Source: Talinum fruticosum
Taxonomy: Eukaryota; Streptophyta; Magnoliopsida; Caryophyllales; Talinaceae
Direction: 5' to 3'
Assembly (NCBI GenBank): GCA_021018815.1
Contig: JAITYX010000028.1
Span: forward strand, 3,675,001-3,739,000
Length of the DNA: 64,000 bases
The translations under genes were made by a program, and so were the position numbers. The stretch's first letter is position 1, and each line of letters begins with the position of its first letter. This document shows, in pieces, positions 12,011 to 23,934 of the stretch. The notes under the pieces were generated by a model. The model was not told the DNA's origin and searched no databases. It worked only from the letters and a program-made list of their open reading frames with translations.

Positions 12011-13541
12011 TGAAGACTCGGACTTTGCAGGTGTATCATTCTAAGTACCATCAAGGAATCAGTACAGACTTCATATCTTGTAAGTTTTTATTACAAGTCA
12101 TTCCGAGTGGTTTAGAAACTTTTCTAAGTTATCTAGAATCTTTTCGAGTATTACGTAAACCATTGCATATGTTCTCACCTGAATCTAACCGACTCGTAAA
12201 GCATACTCTTGTTTATCGGTTCACACATAGTTCCGAGTCACTCAAATAACACTCGGACTTATAGCATGTTCAAACATTTGCTCGACATACATAAACTCGG
12301 TTCCGACTTCATGTTCTAAGCCCGATTGAATTACGGTGTTAATTTCTCTCCTTAAGTCGGCTTGCTTTATTTGAACCATGCCTGTCTAAGTTCAAGTCTC
12401 GCTACTCGATAATTCTTAATTGACTTCCTTTACTTCTAGAGTGACTCGGATGGAATTTGAGCATAATGGATATTAGACTCGTAAAATTCCACTCCTTCAG
12501 GACTCGGATAATTATGCAATTAATTATCTTAATTAATTTATTATTTGTGTCTAACCTTGGACCAAAGTATTTTATACTTTGAGAACGAAATTGATTTACT
12601 TTTGTAGGTTATTCAAATGAGGTTATCCTACTTTTGAATTACAAAAGTAACCGCCTTCAAGATGTCAAATCACCAGCCAGACAAGGCTTTTCCTCCTTCC
12701 GACCTAGGCCCGGACACCGTGTCGTGGTTGTCTCGTTTCCAAAACTTGAAATCTTCAACGCTAAGCTCAACGGTGGTTTCCACCCTACCTTTCGGACACT
12801 ACCACTGGTTTGGGACATCCAAAGGAGTCAAGAGCCGTTGCCCAACGTTCACACCTCAACGGATATTTTCTAAGTCACTCGAAAAAGCCATTGCAACGGT
12901 CACAAAGGACTTCTAATCGAAGATAGTCACAACGGCTAATCCGCTTGGTCATCTATAAATAGAAGCTAACTCTCAAGACTTGAAGATTGCTGGAACCATT
13001 ATCAAATACACATACTTGAGCAAAAGTCGTTGTATTCACACTCAATCTTCTACTTACAACTTCAACTCTATACTTAATATCTCGTCTCGAGTTGTAAGGT
13101 CTTGTAATTAGTCACAAACACTTATTCTTACTTTCGAGTAAGGTCCCTTGACCGAGCCGTAAGGGTTAACTCAGCTCGGTTGTCCCGAACTCGTAAAGGT
13201 TACCTCGGTTAGGAAGTACTAAATCGGATAAGGGAACTTCTCAGTCCAGGAAAATCGTGTAAGAAATTGTCTAAGGGAGCAATTCTAGTTAAGTATTTCT
13301 ACTGTATTTTGTGGATTCAAAATAGTGGATTTGACTTGGTGCTTGGATTAGCACTTAACTTGGTTTTCCGCCCCATAAGTGTTTCCACGTAATTTCGAGT
13401 TAATACTTTTCCGAGTCCAATCTAGACTCGGACTGTTTCTAAGTCGGATCGGTTTTAATCTTCGATTCTTTGGTCAAATTTCCTCATCACCCTATTCACC
13501 CCCCTCTAGGGTGACTAAGTTCCTCTAATAGCAAACCTTCA
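12011..13541 (+). repeat. 3' LTR of the second copia element (1531 bp)
   Basis: The LTR runs from TGAAGACTCGG to GCAAACCTTCA with 5-bp inverted ends TGAAG/CTTCA. It has the same length as the LTR at 8481-10011 and is alignable along its whole length. The base after it begins CTCGT, the expected target duplication, but the partner is off the window. Confidence 0.9.
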
Positions 13542-13559
13542 CTCGTCAACTCAAAAAGA

Positions 13560-14040
13560 TCAACTTAGACTTATTATTTTTTATTAACTTCGGCTTTGTC
13601 CGGACCATCACTCCTGGATAAGGAGGCGGACAAGTATTCCTGAGTGTTGTCAAAACTCTCTAGAGTTTTGTATTAAAAATGAAGACCTAACAGATTGATT
13701 TTGAGGGCTCGGATACTTGTGGTTGTGCTTACTAGTCTTCGTTATCGGTTAAAGCTTGACTTGGGGTGTTCTCCCCGTCATGCTCCCCGGCTTAAAAAGA
13801 ATTTTCCCTCAAATTCTTGACTAAATAATCTTCAAAATATGGAGATAAATCTATGACATTGAACGTAGCTAAGATAACATAGTTTCCAGGCAAGTTCACC
13901 TTGTAAGCGTTGTCATTGATTCTTTCGAGCACTTCAAAAGGGCCATCCGCCCATGGCATCAGCTTAGACTTGTGCTTTAAAGGAAAATGCTCCTTCCTTA
14001 GGTGAATCCAGATGTAGGAACCAGTGGCCCTCGCATGGGC
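13560..14040 (-). pseudogene. Ty3/gypsy polyprotein C-terminal relic
   Basis: On the minus strand from about 14036 the translation contains [19 protein letters not shown], then [20 protein letters not shown] and [14 protein letters not shown], ending at a stop near 13797. This is the conserved segment after the integrase core in plant Ty3/gypsy polyproteins. The tail towards 13560 is Ser/Thr/Asp-rich. No LTR of this element is recognisable, so it is an isolated fragment. The reading frame over about 80 codons is intact. Confidence 0.85.
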
Positions 14041-14838
14041 TTGTCCTTCCGAGAAGGCCAGGGGTCGGAACCGGATCGAAGTTTCCCCACGAAGTTGGCT
14101 CTTTTGGTTTTTTAAAAATGATATGTTTTGAAAGTGGAGGTGTGCCTCTTATTGAGATTTTTCAATTTTCATAATTTAATTTAAAACAGTTTAGGCAAAG
14201 TGGTGATTGACAATTTTATTAATCATTTATTTAGAAATTTTAGAAGGTCTCGGGATATTGGTGGTTGAACCAAAGCAAAGCTTAGTCTTAGCCTTACAAG
14301 AACCCCTACAAGTTTGGAAGGCAAGGTAGAGATGAATTTCCTCTTTAATTCGGAAGCAACATATTTCTTATAGGACTTTAATGGTGAAGCTTTGAGCCAA
14401 GTATCATAAGGAAGCTTTTCTTCTTCTATAGTCGGGTCATAAAGGTCATAGCTAGCAAATACATGATCAAGTTTACCGTACTCGTAACAAAAGACTTGGA
14501 GTTTAACATACTTAATATCAAACTACAAAGGTTAAGGATTCATTACACAAAACATAAGGGATTCTCCAAAGGTTAAGGATTTATCATAGTCCACAAAAGT
14601 ACCAATTCATGATGCGATTACTTGAGCAAGTTTAGTGGTTCGTATACTTGTCGGGATGTCAAAAGCCTTGATCCAAAAATGAGTGGAGGTGAACTAGACT
14701 TCAAAGGGTTTTTTAAGACTCGTCATCTCATGGAGAAGCAATATTTCGCCATCAAAGGACCATGGCCCTTCATTCAAGTACATATGCCTTGCCTGCGGTA
14801 GAGACAAATTAAAAAGTGAAGAGATTGGTGACAAGATC

Positions 14839-15095
14839 CACTACTACAGGAACCACTTTTAACGATGGGTCTTTAACGACGGTTAAAAGGACAAACCGTC
14901 ATGAAAACTAAACTGGTGGCATTTTTGTAAATAACAGGCACTTTTTAACACATATGACGACAGCTTCTAATGTAAGAACCATTGTCATAGGTTTTCTGCA
15001 GACATTTAATGACGGTTTTACGTTAGCATAACCGTCGTTAAATATGACATATAATGATGGTTATGTCACGTAACCATTGTCATATGTCTTTTAAA
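14839..15095. repeat. CACTA left terminal inverted repeat and subterminal repeats
   Basis: The inverted repeat is about 24 bp, followed by several copies of AACGACGGTT, AACCGTC and AACCATTGTCATA in alternating orientation up to about 15090. In En/Spm-type elements such repeats bind the second transposon protein; that role is inferred here. Confidence 0.85.
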
Positions 15096-15690
15096 TCGAC
15101 TTAAAACACGATCCGCTATTTCCATACCCACTTACAACACTCTCGGTCTTATCGCTTTCTACGGTTTTCTCTCCTCCACCAACCTCCTCATCACATCCGG
15201 AATTCATTCCTCATCGTCGATCGACTTGAATTGGTAAGCCTCTCCTTACTCTCACCGTCTAAGTCACTTTTCTCTTAATCTTTCATTTCTTTATAGTTTC
15301 ATCTTGTTTCTTTTAAGTGTAGATCTCTTCAAATTCTCGCTGTCAAGCCTCTTCTCAACCTAGCCGTTGTCGATTCTTAGGTATGAATCTCTATCCTCTT
15401 TTATTTTTCACTTTTAAGTTATTTAGGAAATTGTTTTATAGTTAAATGTTGAATGTATTTACGGTAATTATGTGAATATTAAGAATGTGGGTAATGTTTG
15501 AGATTGTTGAAATGTTGAATCTTTGTTAAAATGTTGAATATTAAGAATGTGGGTAACATTTGTTTAGTTTATTAAGTTGGAAATTCTTGAAATTTTTGAG
15601 ATTTTGAGAAATTAGGATTTGTGGTAATTATAGCGAAATATGATAGGTAAGGATGGTAGATCAAAAGAGTGCATCCAAATTTGTTTAGGG
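15096..15690. other. CACTA internal leader-like region, no gene seen
   Basis: It has a pyrimidine-rich stretch with possible splice donors (TTGGTAAGCC at 15234, TTAGGTATGA at 15378), like a plant 5' leader with introns. No supported coding sequence follows. Confidence 0.35.
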
Positions 15691-16077
15691 TTAGTTTAAG
15701 AGAAATAGAAAGATAATTTGGATATAGGGTCATCCCCAAAACCTTCTCATAAAGACAAATTTGTATCCAAATTTGTTTATTTTGATGAGGTGATGTTGGG
15801 GTGAACTCATTCATCTAATTATCGAAATTGGTATCTAAATATGGTTACGAGTTTAGAGAAATAAAAATATTTATGGTTTAGGGTTTGAGGAAATAGAAAA
15901 ATTTGTGGTAATATATTTAAGGATATAAATATGAAAATGTAAAAAATGGAAAGGTATTTGGATATAGGGATCTCTCCAAATACTTGTCATAAAGATAAAT
16001 TTGTTATCAAATTTATTTACTTTGATCACTGAAGTTGCAGGTGGACTAATTTATCCAATTACCAAAATTTTTAATTT

Positions 16078-16665
16078 CTTTTTTGGGTGCAAGTTTGTTA
16101 TATTATACATGATTGTAAACTAGATGCCATGATTTTTTTGAAGTTTACGTAATTCATAAGACAATAATGAAATATGAATGAAATATTGAGGCCACCCCTT
16201 TAATTTCCTTTAACGACGCAAGATATAACAACAACCGAAATTCTCTTATTGTGATTAACGAGGTTGATTTTACAAGACAACACATGAAGTGTACCTTGTA
16301 ACATCGATCGATCCATCGAATAAGGGTAGAAGGTTGAAGAGTCAAATGAAACAAGAGGTCATAAACAATGACTATTATTTATGACCTTTTGTTTCTATTT
16401 GACTCTTCGATCCTTCTACCCTTATTTGTGGATCGGCCTATGTTGCATGTACACTCCATGTTTTGTCTTGTAAAACCGACCTCGTTAGTTAATCACAACA
16501 AGAATATTTCGATTCTTGTTATATCTTGGGTTGTTAAAGGAAATTAAGGGGTGGCCTCAACATTTCATTCATAATTTCATTATTGTCTTATGAATTATGT
16601 AAACTTAAAAAAAAATCATGTCTAATATATAATAAATGTATAATACATCAAAATTGGAAGCAAAA
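16078..16665. repeat. Long inverted repeat 1 (foldback, ~0.59 kb)
   Basis: The left arm (about 16078-16365) pairs with the right arm (about 16372-16665) around GGTCATAAACAATGAC / TTTATGACC. In the best part, 16160-16235 against 16525-16600, nearly every base pairs. The transcript would fold into one long hairpin with almost no loop. Confidence 0.85.
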
Positions 16666-16669
16666 AGGA

Positions 16670-16672
<3 letters not shown>

Positions 16673-16722
<50 letters not shown>
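16673..16722. repeat. (TA)n microsatellite
   Basis: About 25 uninterrupted TA units lie between the two foldback units. Confidence 0.95.
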
Positions 16723-16724
<2 letters not shown>

Positions 16725-16901
16725 TTTTAAGGATGAAAAAGGTGAAAATATATATGTGAAAATGTAAAAAATTGGAAATGTATTTGGATATAGGGATCTC
16801 CCCAAATACTTGTTATAAAGATAAATTTGTTATCAAATTTATTTATTTTTATGAGTTGAAGTTAGGGGTGGACTAATTTATCCAATTACCTAAAATTCGG
16901 T

Positions 16902-17525
16902 TTCCTTTTTGGGTGCAAGTTTGTTATATTATACATGATTGTAAACTAGAGTACATGATTTTTTGAAGTTTAAGTAATGCATTAGACAATAATGAATATC
17001 AATGAAACGTTCGGGTCATCCATTTAGTTTTCTTTAACAACCCAAGACATAACTAGAACCGAAATTCCTATAACCCTTATTGACTTTAGCAATGAGGTCG
17101 GATTCACTAGGCAAGACATAGAGTTTATGTGCAACATGGGTCGAGTACACGAAGAAAGGCGTAAAAGGGTAAAGGGTTCATTAGAGAAAAAGGTGATAAA
17201 CAATAAGGAATTATTAGTAATTTTATGATTTTTTATCACCTTTCTCTCTAATGAATCCTTTATCCCTTTTTCCTTTCTTCGTGTACCGACCCACACTACA
17301 TATAGACTCTATGTCTTGCCTAGTGAATCCGACCTCATTGCTAAAGTCAATAAACGTTATGCAAACTTCGTTTCTAGTTATGTCTTGGGTTGTTAAAGCG
17401 AATTAAAGGGATGACCTCAACATTTTATTCAATATTCATTTGTCCTATACATTACGTAAATCAAATAAAATCATGTCTAGTTTATAATAATGTATAATAC
17501 ATCAAAATTGGAAGCAAAAAGGAAA
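16902..17525. repeat. Long inverted repeat 2 (foldback, ~0.62 kb)
   Basis: The arms pair around GGTGATAAACAATAAGG / TTTTTTATCACC near 17214. The arm sequences are homologous to, but clearly diverged from, those of foldback 1, yet within each foldback the two arms still match. That is what is expected if each palindrome is being kept symmetrical or is young. Confidence 0.85.
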
Positions 17526-17545
17526 GCATATATATATAATACACG

Positions 17546-18440
17546 TAAACAATTGGAAGCAAAAAAATTCTTTAAATGGGAAGAGGGGTAGAGGGTTTAT
17601 TGAGGGAGTTGATAATAGAATAATTCTTTTGACTTAACTCTCTCCTTCGAACACAGCGAAAATGAGTTACTGAGCACTTCCGACTGATTACGAGAAATTG
17701 TGCCCACGCTTCAATAGGGACCGTGCCGAGCAAGCTGTTGTTGCCAATTGCTGCCCATCCCTCGTTGCGAAGACATTTTACAACCTTCGATTGATGGTGC
17801 TATGGAGTTGCATTTTGTAGACTTAGATGAAGTTCATGCTCTCAAACAATAAAGTTGTGTTAGGTTTCAACTGGGACCTCCTTGAAGCCCGGGTAGCGCG
17901 CCACTTTGACCAACTTGTAGAAATCTAGGCAAGCAACTTGTACTTATCAGCAAGTGACATGGCGGGCGGAGGTGCCACTTCAAGCATGGGCTCATCGTCT
18001 GGTCCCCCTGGAGAGCAGGTGAATCAATGGATGGCACTTTCTCTCGTTCATCTCCGATCCAAAGGAACTTACCGTAGGAGAAGGGGAGGAACCTCTCTAA
18101 GGAGAAGAAAAGGAACCTCCCTAAGAAGAAGTGAGGTTGTCCACCTTTACCCCTGCACAAACTCTAAGGAAGCAATACATAAGAGGAGCATCACTTTGGG
18201 CCAATGATTAAGGAGATAGAGATTACTTGGTAAGGACCAAGAACTATATTACTTTCTACACTTTATGTGGCACTTCGCTATTCTCCTACACTTCTATTGT
18301 TCTCGGGTCATCTATTTTCCTAAAATGATCCTTTTGTAGGACATTTAGTTATGTGAGCTCACTCTTGATAGGTTCGTGGGCGAGATCATTCAGCTTTTAT
18401 ATTGTCCACCTCTTTGTGTATTCCTTTTCCAATACTTATG
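17546..18440 (+). other. CACTA internal region with possible gene relic, unrecognised
   Basis: Short open segments such as 17938-18207 (MYLSASDMAGGGATSSMG, then Arg/Lys-rich repeats of a GGxSLRRRKGTSL type) suggest a decayed captured or transposon gene. An internal direct repeat of about 20 bp (GGAACCTCTCTAAGGAGAAG and relatives at 18090-18130) makes the basic tail. No family is recognised. Confidence 0.3.
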
Positions 18441-18471
18441 TAAAAAGAAGAGATTGCTAGTGAGATGTCTC

Positions 18472-18676
18472 TGTTTGTGTATTCCTTTTAAGGAAGAGAG
18501 ATGTGGTATTATGTTTTTATGACTATATTGCTTGTTTGGAGTTCATGCAGAGGTAGAGTGGATTGCAAATATATGATATATTATGTTGTCTAGGCTACCT
18601 CCGCAACAACTTCAAACAAGCAATATAGTTATAAAAACATACCACATCTCTCTTCCTGAAAAGGAATACACAAACA
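18472..18676. repeat. Stem-loop with ~65-bp near-perfect arms in CACTA 3' part
   Basis: GTTTGTGTATTCCTTTT at 18472 begins an arm that pairs with 18613-18676 across about 65 bases, with two mismatches and a 2-base bulge. The loop is about 70 bases. Confidence 0.85.
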
Positions 18677-18814
18677 AGAAATTCTTATATTATTGGAAAT
18701 TTTTGTATTTATGTTGGAAAATTGAGGTCTGTTGGTTTGTTGTTGTATAAGTTGTGATGTATTTTGGAGTGTATTTTGTACAGGGAGACGGAAAATACAA
18801 AAAAACTATTAAAA

Positions 18815-19117
18815 ACATACAGACCTATTACGACGGTTCTTATATTATAATCGTCGTCATAAGCCTAAAACAATTTGGCTTTCCAGGCGGGACCTATGAC
18901 CACTGTTCGTCGAGATAAAACCATCATTATATGTAAATATATAGGTACCTATGATGACGGTTATTACATGAGAACCATCGTCATAGGTGTTCTTTTATTG
19001 CGGTTGTTGAACCGTAGTTAAAAATGATATATACAACGGCAGCCACATACACAACGCCTATTAACCGTAGTTAAATGTCGTTTTTAACCGTAATTAAAAG
19101 TGGTTCCTTTAGTAGTG
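18815..19117. repeat. CACTA right subterminal repeats and terminal inverted repeat
   Basis: Repeats such as TTACGACGGTTC, GATGACGGTTATTAC and AACCATCGTCATAGG alternate in direction, and the element ends AAAAGTGGTTCCTTTAGTAGTG. Confidence 0.85.
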
Positions 19118-19720
19118 ATCATGTATCATAACCCCTTTTTGTAGTTACCAAATGCTTTTCATAATGGTTTTCATGGACCTAGGGTTAAAGCTCTTCTCGG
19201 TTAATAGTTCGCTAAGAGGGCATAGGGCTATTTGTTCAAGCTTGTCCTCGGTATCGGTCTTAAGAACTAATACCTCATCTTTTCCTCAGTTAATTTCATA
19301 TTACCCATGTAACTAAGTGAATCTTGAATGGCAAGAACCTATATGAGACACACTAATTCTCGGATAAGGGCGATACCATAGGGAATCAATGAAAAACCTA
19401 AAAAGAGGTAAAAAGATCAACAAAGAACCCTACTATGAATCGAGGGTAGAGGCTCTCATAGCTAGGGTTTGCCTAAGTCAAAGAGAGAAATCACGGCTAG
19501 GGTTTCCCGACCTTAAACTTATTCGTAAGCTTGGAATTCTAGATTTAAGAATACTTAATTTGAGATAAGAGACCTTACTAAAATCATTGAGTATGTTAAC
19601 CGTGTTCTCTAGATTTTTAAGAGCAGACTCACCCAAACAAATTACATCTTCACCTTGAAACAAATAAGAAGCCTGAAAATCTCTAAAAGTGAAAGGTTTT
19701 TATTTTTGTCCTAAATAGCT

Positions 19721-20926
19721 CGAAGGTTTTGAATAGAGAGTCTAAGTCACCATAGAGGGGGATGAATAGGGTGATAAGGAAATATTGCGGAATTAGAAAA
19801 ACTTTTACAAGCTCAAAACTCATAAATGCAAACCGAGTCTAGATTGGACTTAAAAAGAGATAAACAAACAATTTTACATGGAAACCCTCCTAGGGCAGAA
19901 ATCCACGGACGAGTATCGATCCGGACGCCAAGTTAAATCTACTATTTTGAATCCACAAAATACAAAGGACTCGACTCTCATAAATGCTCCCTTAGACAAT
20001 TCTATTACAAAATTTTCCTAGGCATAGAAATGACCTTATATATCCCAAGTACTTCCAAAATGAAATAACCCTTACACTTTAGGACAACCGAGCTAAGTTA
20101 ACCCTTACAACTCGATCAAGGGAATAAGTAGAAAAGTGCATAAGAGAGTAAACTGATTACAAGACTTTTCTTTTCAACTAAGAAAGTTGAAGTTTTAAGT
20201 ATAAGAGTTGAATGCTAGAAGTATGAGTATATGAGTTAAGAATATTATTCCGAAAATCTTGTACGTCTTGTAGTAAGGCTTCAATATATAGGCGGCATGG
20301 TAGAAAGCCGTTGTGGCTTGGGTTTGGGCTTCGCATCAGCTATTCATTACAACGGATAGTCTAAGTCCTCGGAAAATGAATTGTTGTGGTTGTATCCATT
20401 CAGCATTAGTTCTAGCCTCAAAAAGTAGTCCTACCCACTTGTTGTATCCGAAAATAAGGGTAGAAACAAGCTGTTAGCCTCAAAGACTGAAGTTTACCGA
20501 AAATGAAAACAAACAATCCCGACACAATGTCTAAGTCTCGCTTGGAAATAGTGCTTTTTTGTTTGTTGTCTTGAAAATGGTAAGAAGAATATTGTTTTTA
20601 CTTTTAAACTAAGAATAATCAGCTTTAATAATCCTACGAAAAACAAAATACAAATGGTACTCAAAGTATAAAAATACTTTGGTCCAATAGTTAGATTAGG
20701 ATTAGTCTAAATATAATATTAACGACTAAAAATCCTTTATCTACTGAAATTGAATTTTTCAAATCTATTATTCAATATATTCTAATTCCACTTATGTCTA
20801 AACCTAAAGAATAAGTACGATAGAATTAAGTTCAAGAATTATATAGACATATTTCGGTGTTTGCCAACTTATAAATTCATATAAGTAAATCTAGTTATTT
20901 TAGAATTATGCTTTGAACTATAAAGC
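19721..20926 (-). repeat. Old solo or truncated copia LTR, same family as 8481-10011
   Basis: From CGAAGG at 19721 the order of blocks follows 8481-9740: AAGTCACCxxxxxGGGGG, GAATAGGGTGAT, GGAAACCCTCCTAGGGC, TTTTGAATCCACAAAATAC, GACAACCGAGCTxAGTTAACCC, then AATACTTTGGTC. Many indels show that it is much older than the other LTRs. No primer site or pol is attached. Confidence 0.8.
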
Positions 20927-22895
20927 CGTAGAGATCTAAAGAGTGTTGTCCCTTTTCTATTTATTTATTTTATTTATTTCTATTGCTCCGATGATGAAAT
21001 TCCATTCTCGTTTGTGAACTCGAATCTTGATCGATTTTAATTGGCATGAAGGAAGCTAGTAAACCACAAAAAGACCCATTAGCACTATAATAATCATCCT
21101 CTTTGCTTGGGCCGGCCCCCAAACCAATTTTTATTCAATCGAACCAAGCCGGGTTCGGGCTCCAAACTAGGAAACCCAAACCGACGCCATTTTACTCAAA
21201 CATGTTGTAAGACTCGAAAATTTCAGGTGCTTGCTTAGTCGGAATTAAGTTATTAAAAGTTAAGTTAAAAATTTAAAATTTTTAAATTAAGTGAATTAGA
21301 ATTTTTCCGAGTTCAAATTAAAACCCGAAAATTGAAACCCGAGCATGGGCTAGCTTAATTGGGCTTATTGAAATTAAATTTGAGCCGAATTCACACTAAA
21401 AGCCCAAACCAGAAATTAAAATAAAAATGATTTAGGTGTAATAAGGAAAAGAGGAGAGAGAGGGGGTTAAAAACAACGAAGGAGAACAAGGGGAACCAAA
21501 AGAAGCGTAAGCGAGTAGAGAGGAAAGACAGCTTGAGGGAGAGCCCGAGCAAGCAAAAGAAGAAAAGGGGAAGCGAGAGGGAAAACCGAAAACAGAAAAA
21601 GAAGAGGAGAGCAAGGAGAGCGAGAGAACAAAAGAATGAGAGAGGGAAAGAGGGTGACGGAACCAAGTAGCAAAGGAAAACAAGAGAGAGGGAGCGAGAA
21701 TGAGAGGGGCACCTGGAAATAGAGTAGAGCAAAGAGAAACCGAGCAAGAGGTCGAGGGAACCGGACCCGTAAGCAAGAAACGCGAGTCAAGGAAGAAGAA
21801 GGAGAAGTTGACCGAACCGAAGCGTAGGAAAACGAGAGGGAGCCAGAGTAGAAACAGAACGAAGAAGCGAGAGGGTCGGGAAGGAAGAAGGAAGAGGAAA
21901 CCGAGAGTAAGAAAGGGAAAGCGAAAGCATAAATCAAAACCCAATTCAAAATCTTCAAACTGAAATTCTTAGAATCACTAAGAATCCAAGGTGAGTAATT
22001 CAAATTCATCCTCTAAAGATAAAACAAATTAGGTGGACTAAATTCAAAATCAATTCATGAAATTGGAAAGCCTAGAGTTAATTGAAGAACTTAGAGGCCT
22101 AATTCACTGAATCTAGAAACTCGCTAATTATGATTCATGATGTGAATTATGTGATTATTAGATATGATTCGTGAATATTTTAGTGTTATTAAGTATGATC
22201 ATTGAAATATATTTTGAAATCTCTATGAATTTGGCTTGAAGTATATTAGAAGGTAAAATCATGAAAGATGACTGAATCACAAAAATGCGATTTTTACCAT
22301 GTTAAGCATATTGTCTGAATTATTGTGCTTTCATGAGCTGCCCAAAATTCCTAAAACTTTTACTGTAACTTCATGATAATTTATAGCAATTTCCTGTAAA
22401 TTTTAGTATACGTTGGATAAGTAGATTGGAAGATATGGATTTTTGAGTGAAAATGTGCTCGTTTTGGGCAAAATCGGAACTAATTGAGTAATTGAGTTAA
22501 GAACTGAAATCTAAGAAGTTATATGGCTTGATTAAGAGATATATAATGATTAAGGAAAGTTATAGAAGCATAACCTACCTACGCACAATAATACGCAATC
22601 ATGAAGCGATAAGTTCGTTAATTAGAAATCCTAATTGATATGTTTATGTGATGATGTGTTTATCTTAAAGTACATCGATTATAAATGACATAAGCATGCC
22701 TATATGAGTTGGATTGATTGTACTTGAGTTGGAACTTTCTTATGTGAATTGTTAGTTGTGCAAAAGTTACGTATGAAGTCGTTGAACATGAATTATATGA
22801 ATTGAGTGCATCTTGTCAATAAGTAATAAGAAGATAATGAGAAAATAAGAAATATAAACAACTAAAGAAGGGAAAAAGGATTGTGTTATTAATCT

Positions 22896-23115
22896 AAGAC
22901 CCCACGAATTAAAGTACCCCTGAAGCTATGGCCATAGAAGTGTTTGTCAACCGAAGCCACGAATTATTTTGCTTCCACGAATTATTGATAGTATGTGTCC
23001 TTCGAGTTTGAGGCTTGCCTCGAGGTCAAGAATTGTTTTGCCTCGAGGCCACGAATTGTTATGCCTCCGAGAACCGAGCCCACGAATTATTTTGGCTCTA
23101 AGAACTGGGTCTTTA
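22896..23115. repeat. Degenerate CCACGAATTATTTTGCxTC repeats in solo LTR
   Basis: Five or more imperfect copies of CACGAATTATTTTG alternate with GAGG/CCTC-type spacers. Confidence 0.5.
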
Positions 23116-23782
23116 GAGCAAAACATAAATCTTCTTTCCATTCGAAACTAAGAATACTTAAGAATTACGATATGAAGAAACGAATGATTATGCATGATGA
23201 ACAAGAAAGGAAGAAGTTATGATTTATGAAATGCATAATTGATCTCAAAAAGAAGAATGAGAAGAAGAACGAATCCTAATTTCATAAGAAATTAATACGA
23301 TAAGAAGTAAGATATGATTTACGTGATGAATGCTTTACATGATGAATGATTCTACGACGTACTTGTGTAGAAAGAAGAATAAAGTATGCTCCGATTGAAT
23401 ACATGAGTAATTGATGTCATATGTGCTGCTTCGGTAAGTTGGTAAGTTTAGTATCTTACGTGTCTTAAGCATGTATGATGAATCACATGTTATGAATGAA
23501 TAGTGAACTTACGTGTGTTTGTTAATGAATTAATGTGCAAAGTGAAACCAGGGGTTGGGTTTGGGTTAATTCACTGGGCTCGTGGATCTCATGACCTCAC
23601 CAACATTTCGAGTACGAAGTTAAGACTCGCAGGAGTTGCTCGTGGCTTTCGGAAATAGCAGACGGATAGGAGATGCCAAACTTACTACATGTTTTTCTGT
23701 CTTCTTGTTTGTAAAGATGTTTGTAAAGATCGGTTGTATGTGAACTTAAATTTTGACTACGAATATAAAAGCCTTATGTGAA

Positions 23783-23934
23783 TACTCCAGGCGTGTGGCT
23801 CGTTGAGTTGTGTTGTGTTTACTCCGAGGGTGTGGCTCGTTGAGCTTGTGTTGTGGATACTCCGAGCATGTGGCTCGTTGAGCTTGTGTTATTGATACTC
23901 CGAGAGTGTGGCTCATTGAGTTTATGAATGTGTT
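23783..23934. repeat. Four 38-bp tandem repeats in solo LTR
   Basis: ACTCC followed by GTGTGGCTCGTTGAG starts at 23783, 23821, 23859 and 23897, an exact 38-bp period with a few substitutions. Confidence 0.9.

Larger units (their letters stand above)
10012..13541 (+). mobile_element. 3' part of a second copia element of the same family, forward strand
   Basis: From 10012 the sequence matches the reverse complement of the first element from about 2590 down to 528, followed by a polypurine tract and a full LTR. The minus-strand element therefore inserted into the internal region of this copy; its 5' portion must lie left of the window. The join at 10012 is exact, at the base after the LTR terminus. 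Confidence 0.85.
15700..17545. repeat. Tandem ~826-bp duplication, each unit holding a foldback
   Basis: The block 15920-16730 recurs at 16735-17545: GGGTGCAAGTTTGTTATATT starts at 16085 and again at 16911. A shorter third relic (TTGGATATAGGG and TAAAGACAAATTTGT) lies at 15715-15850. Each unit contains a long inverted repeat, annotated separately. Confidence 0.75.
14839..19117 (+). mobile_element. Complete non-autonomous CACTA (En/Spm) transposon, 4279 bp
   Basis: The left end CACTACTACAGGAACCACTT and the reverse complement of the right end CACTACTAAAGGAACCACTT differ by one base. The direct repeat ATC lies on both sides (14836-14838 and 19118-19120), the 3-bp duplication typical of CACTA elements. 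Subterminal copies of TGACGGTT and its inverse crowd both ends. No transposase is visible inside, so it would need one in trans. Its right-hand 1.2 kb resembles the right end of the CACTA element ending at 45991, including a shared TGTTGTCTAGGCTAC segment, which sets its orientation. It disrupts the DUF4283-like gene. Confidence 0.93.
14230..19680 (-). pseudogene. DUF4283-like gene fragment, split by a CACTA insertion
   Basis: On the minus strand, 19680-19121 and 14838-14230 join into one reading frame once the CACTA element and one ATC duplication are removed. Across the join the text is KSFNPRSMKTIMKSIW, a stop, LQKGVMIHD, then LVTNLFTF. Further on are GPWSFDGEILLLHEM, FWIKAFDIPTSI and LPYDTWLKASPLKSYKK. 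The last resembles the F-D-x-W-L-R-A region that follows DUF4283 in plant proteins and in ORF1 of L1-type LINEs. In-frame stops show that it is dead. It may be a LINE ORF1 or a host-derived gag-like gene; I cannot decide. Confidence 0.6.

Noticed and set aside
17938..18207. 89-codon ORF as a CACTA second gene
   Set aside because: The basic tail is an internal direct repeat and no TNPA-like feature is visible; kept only as an unrecognised relic.
21391..22009. Three overlapping long Leu/Ser/Phe-rich ORFs on the minus strand
   Set aside because: They are by-products of a purine-rich tract on the + strand inside a solo LTR; there is no domain and the frames overlap each other.
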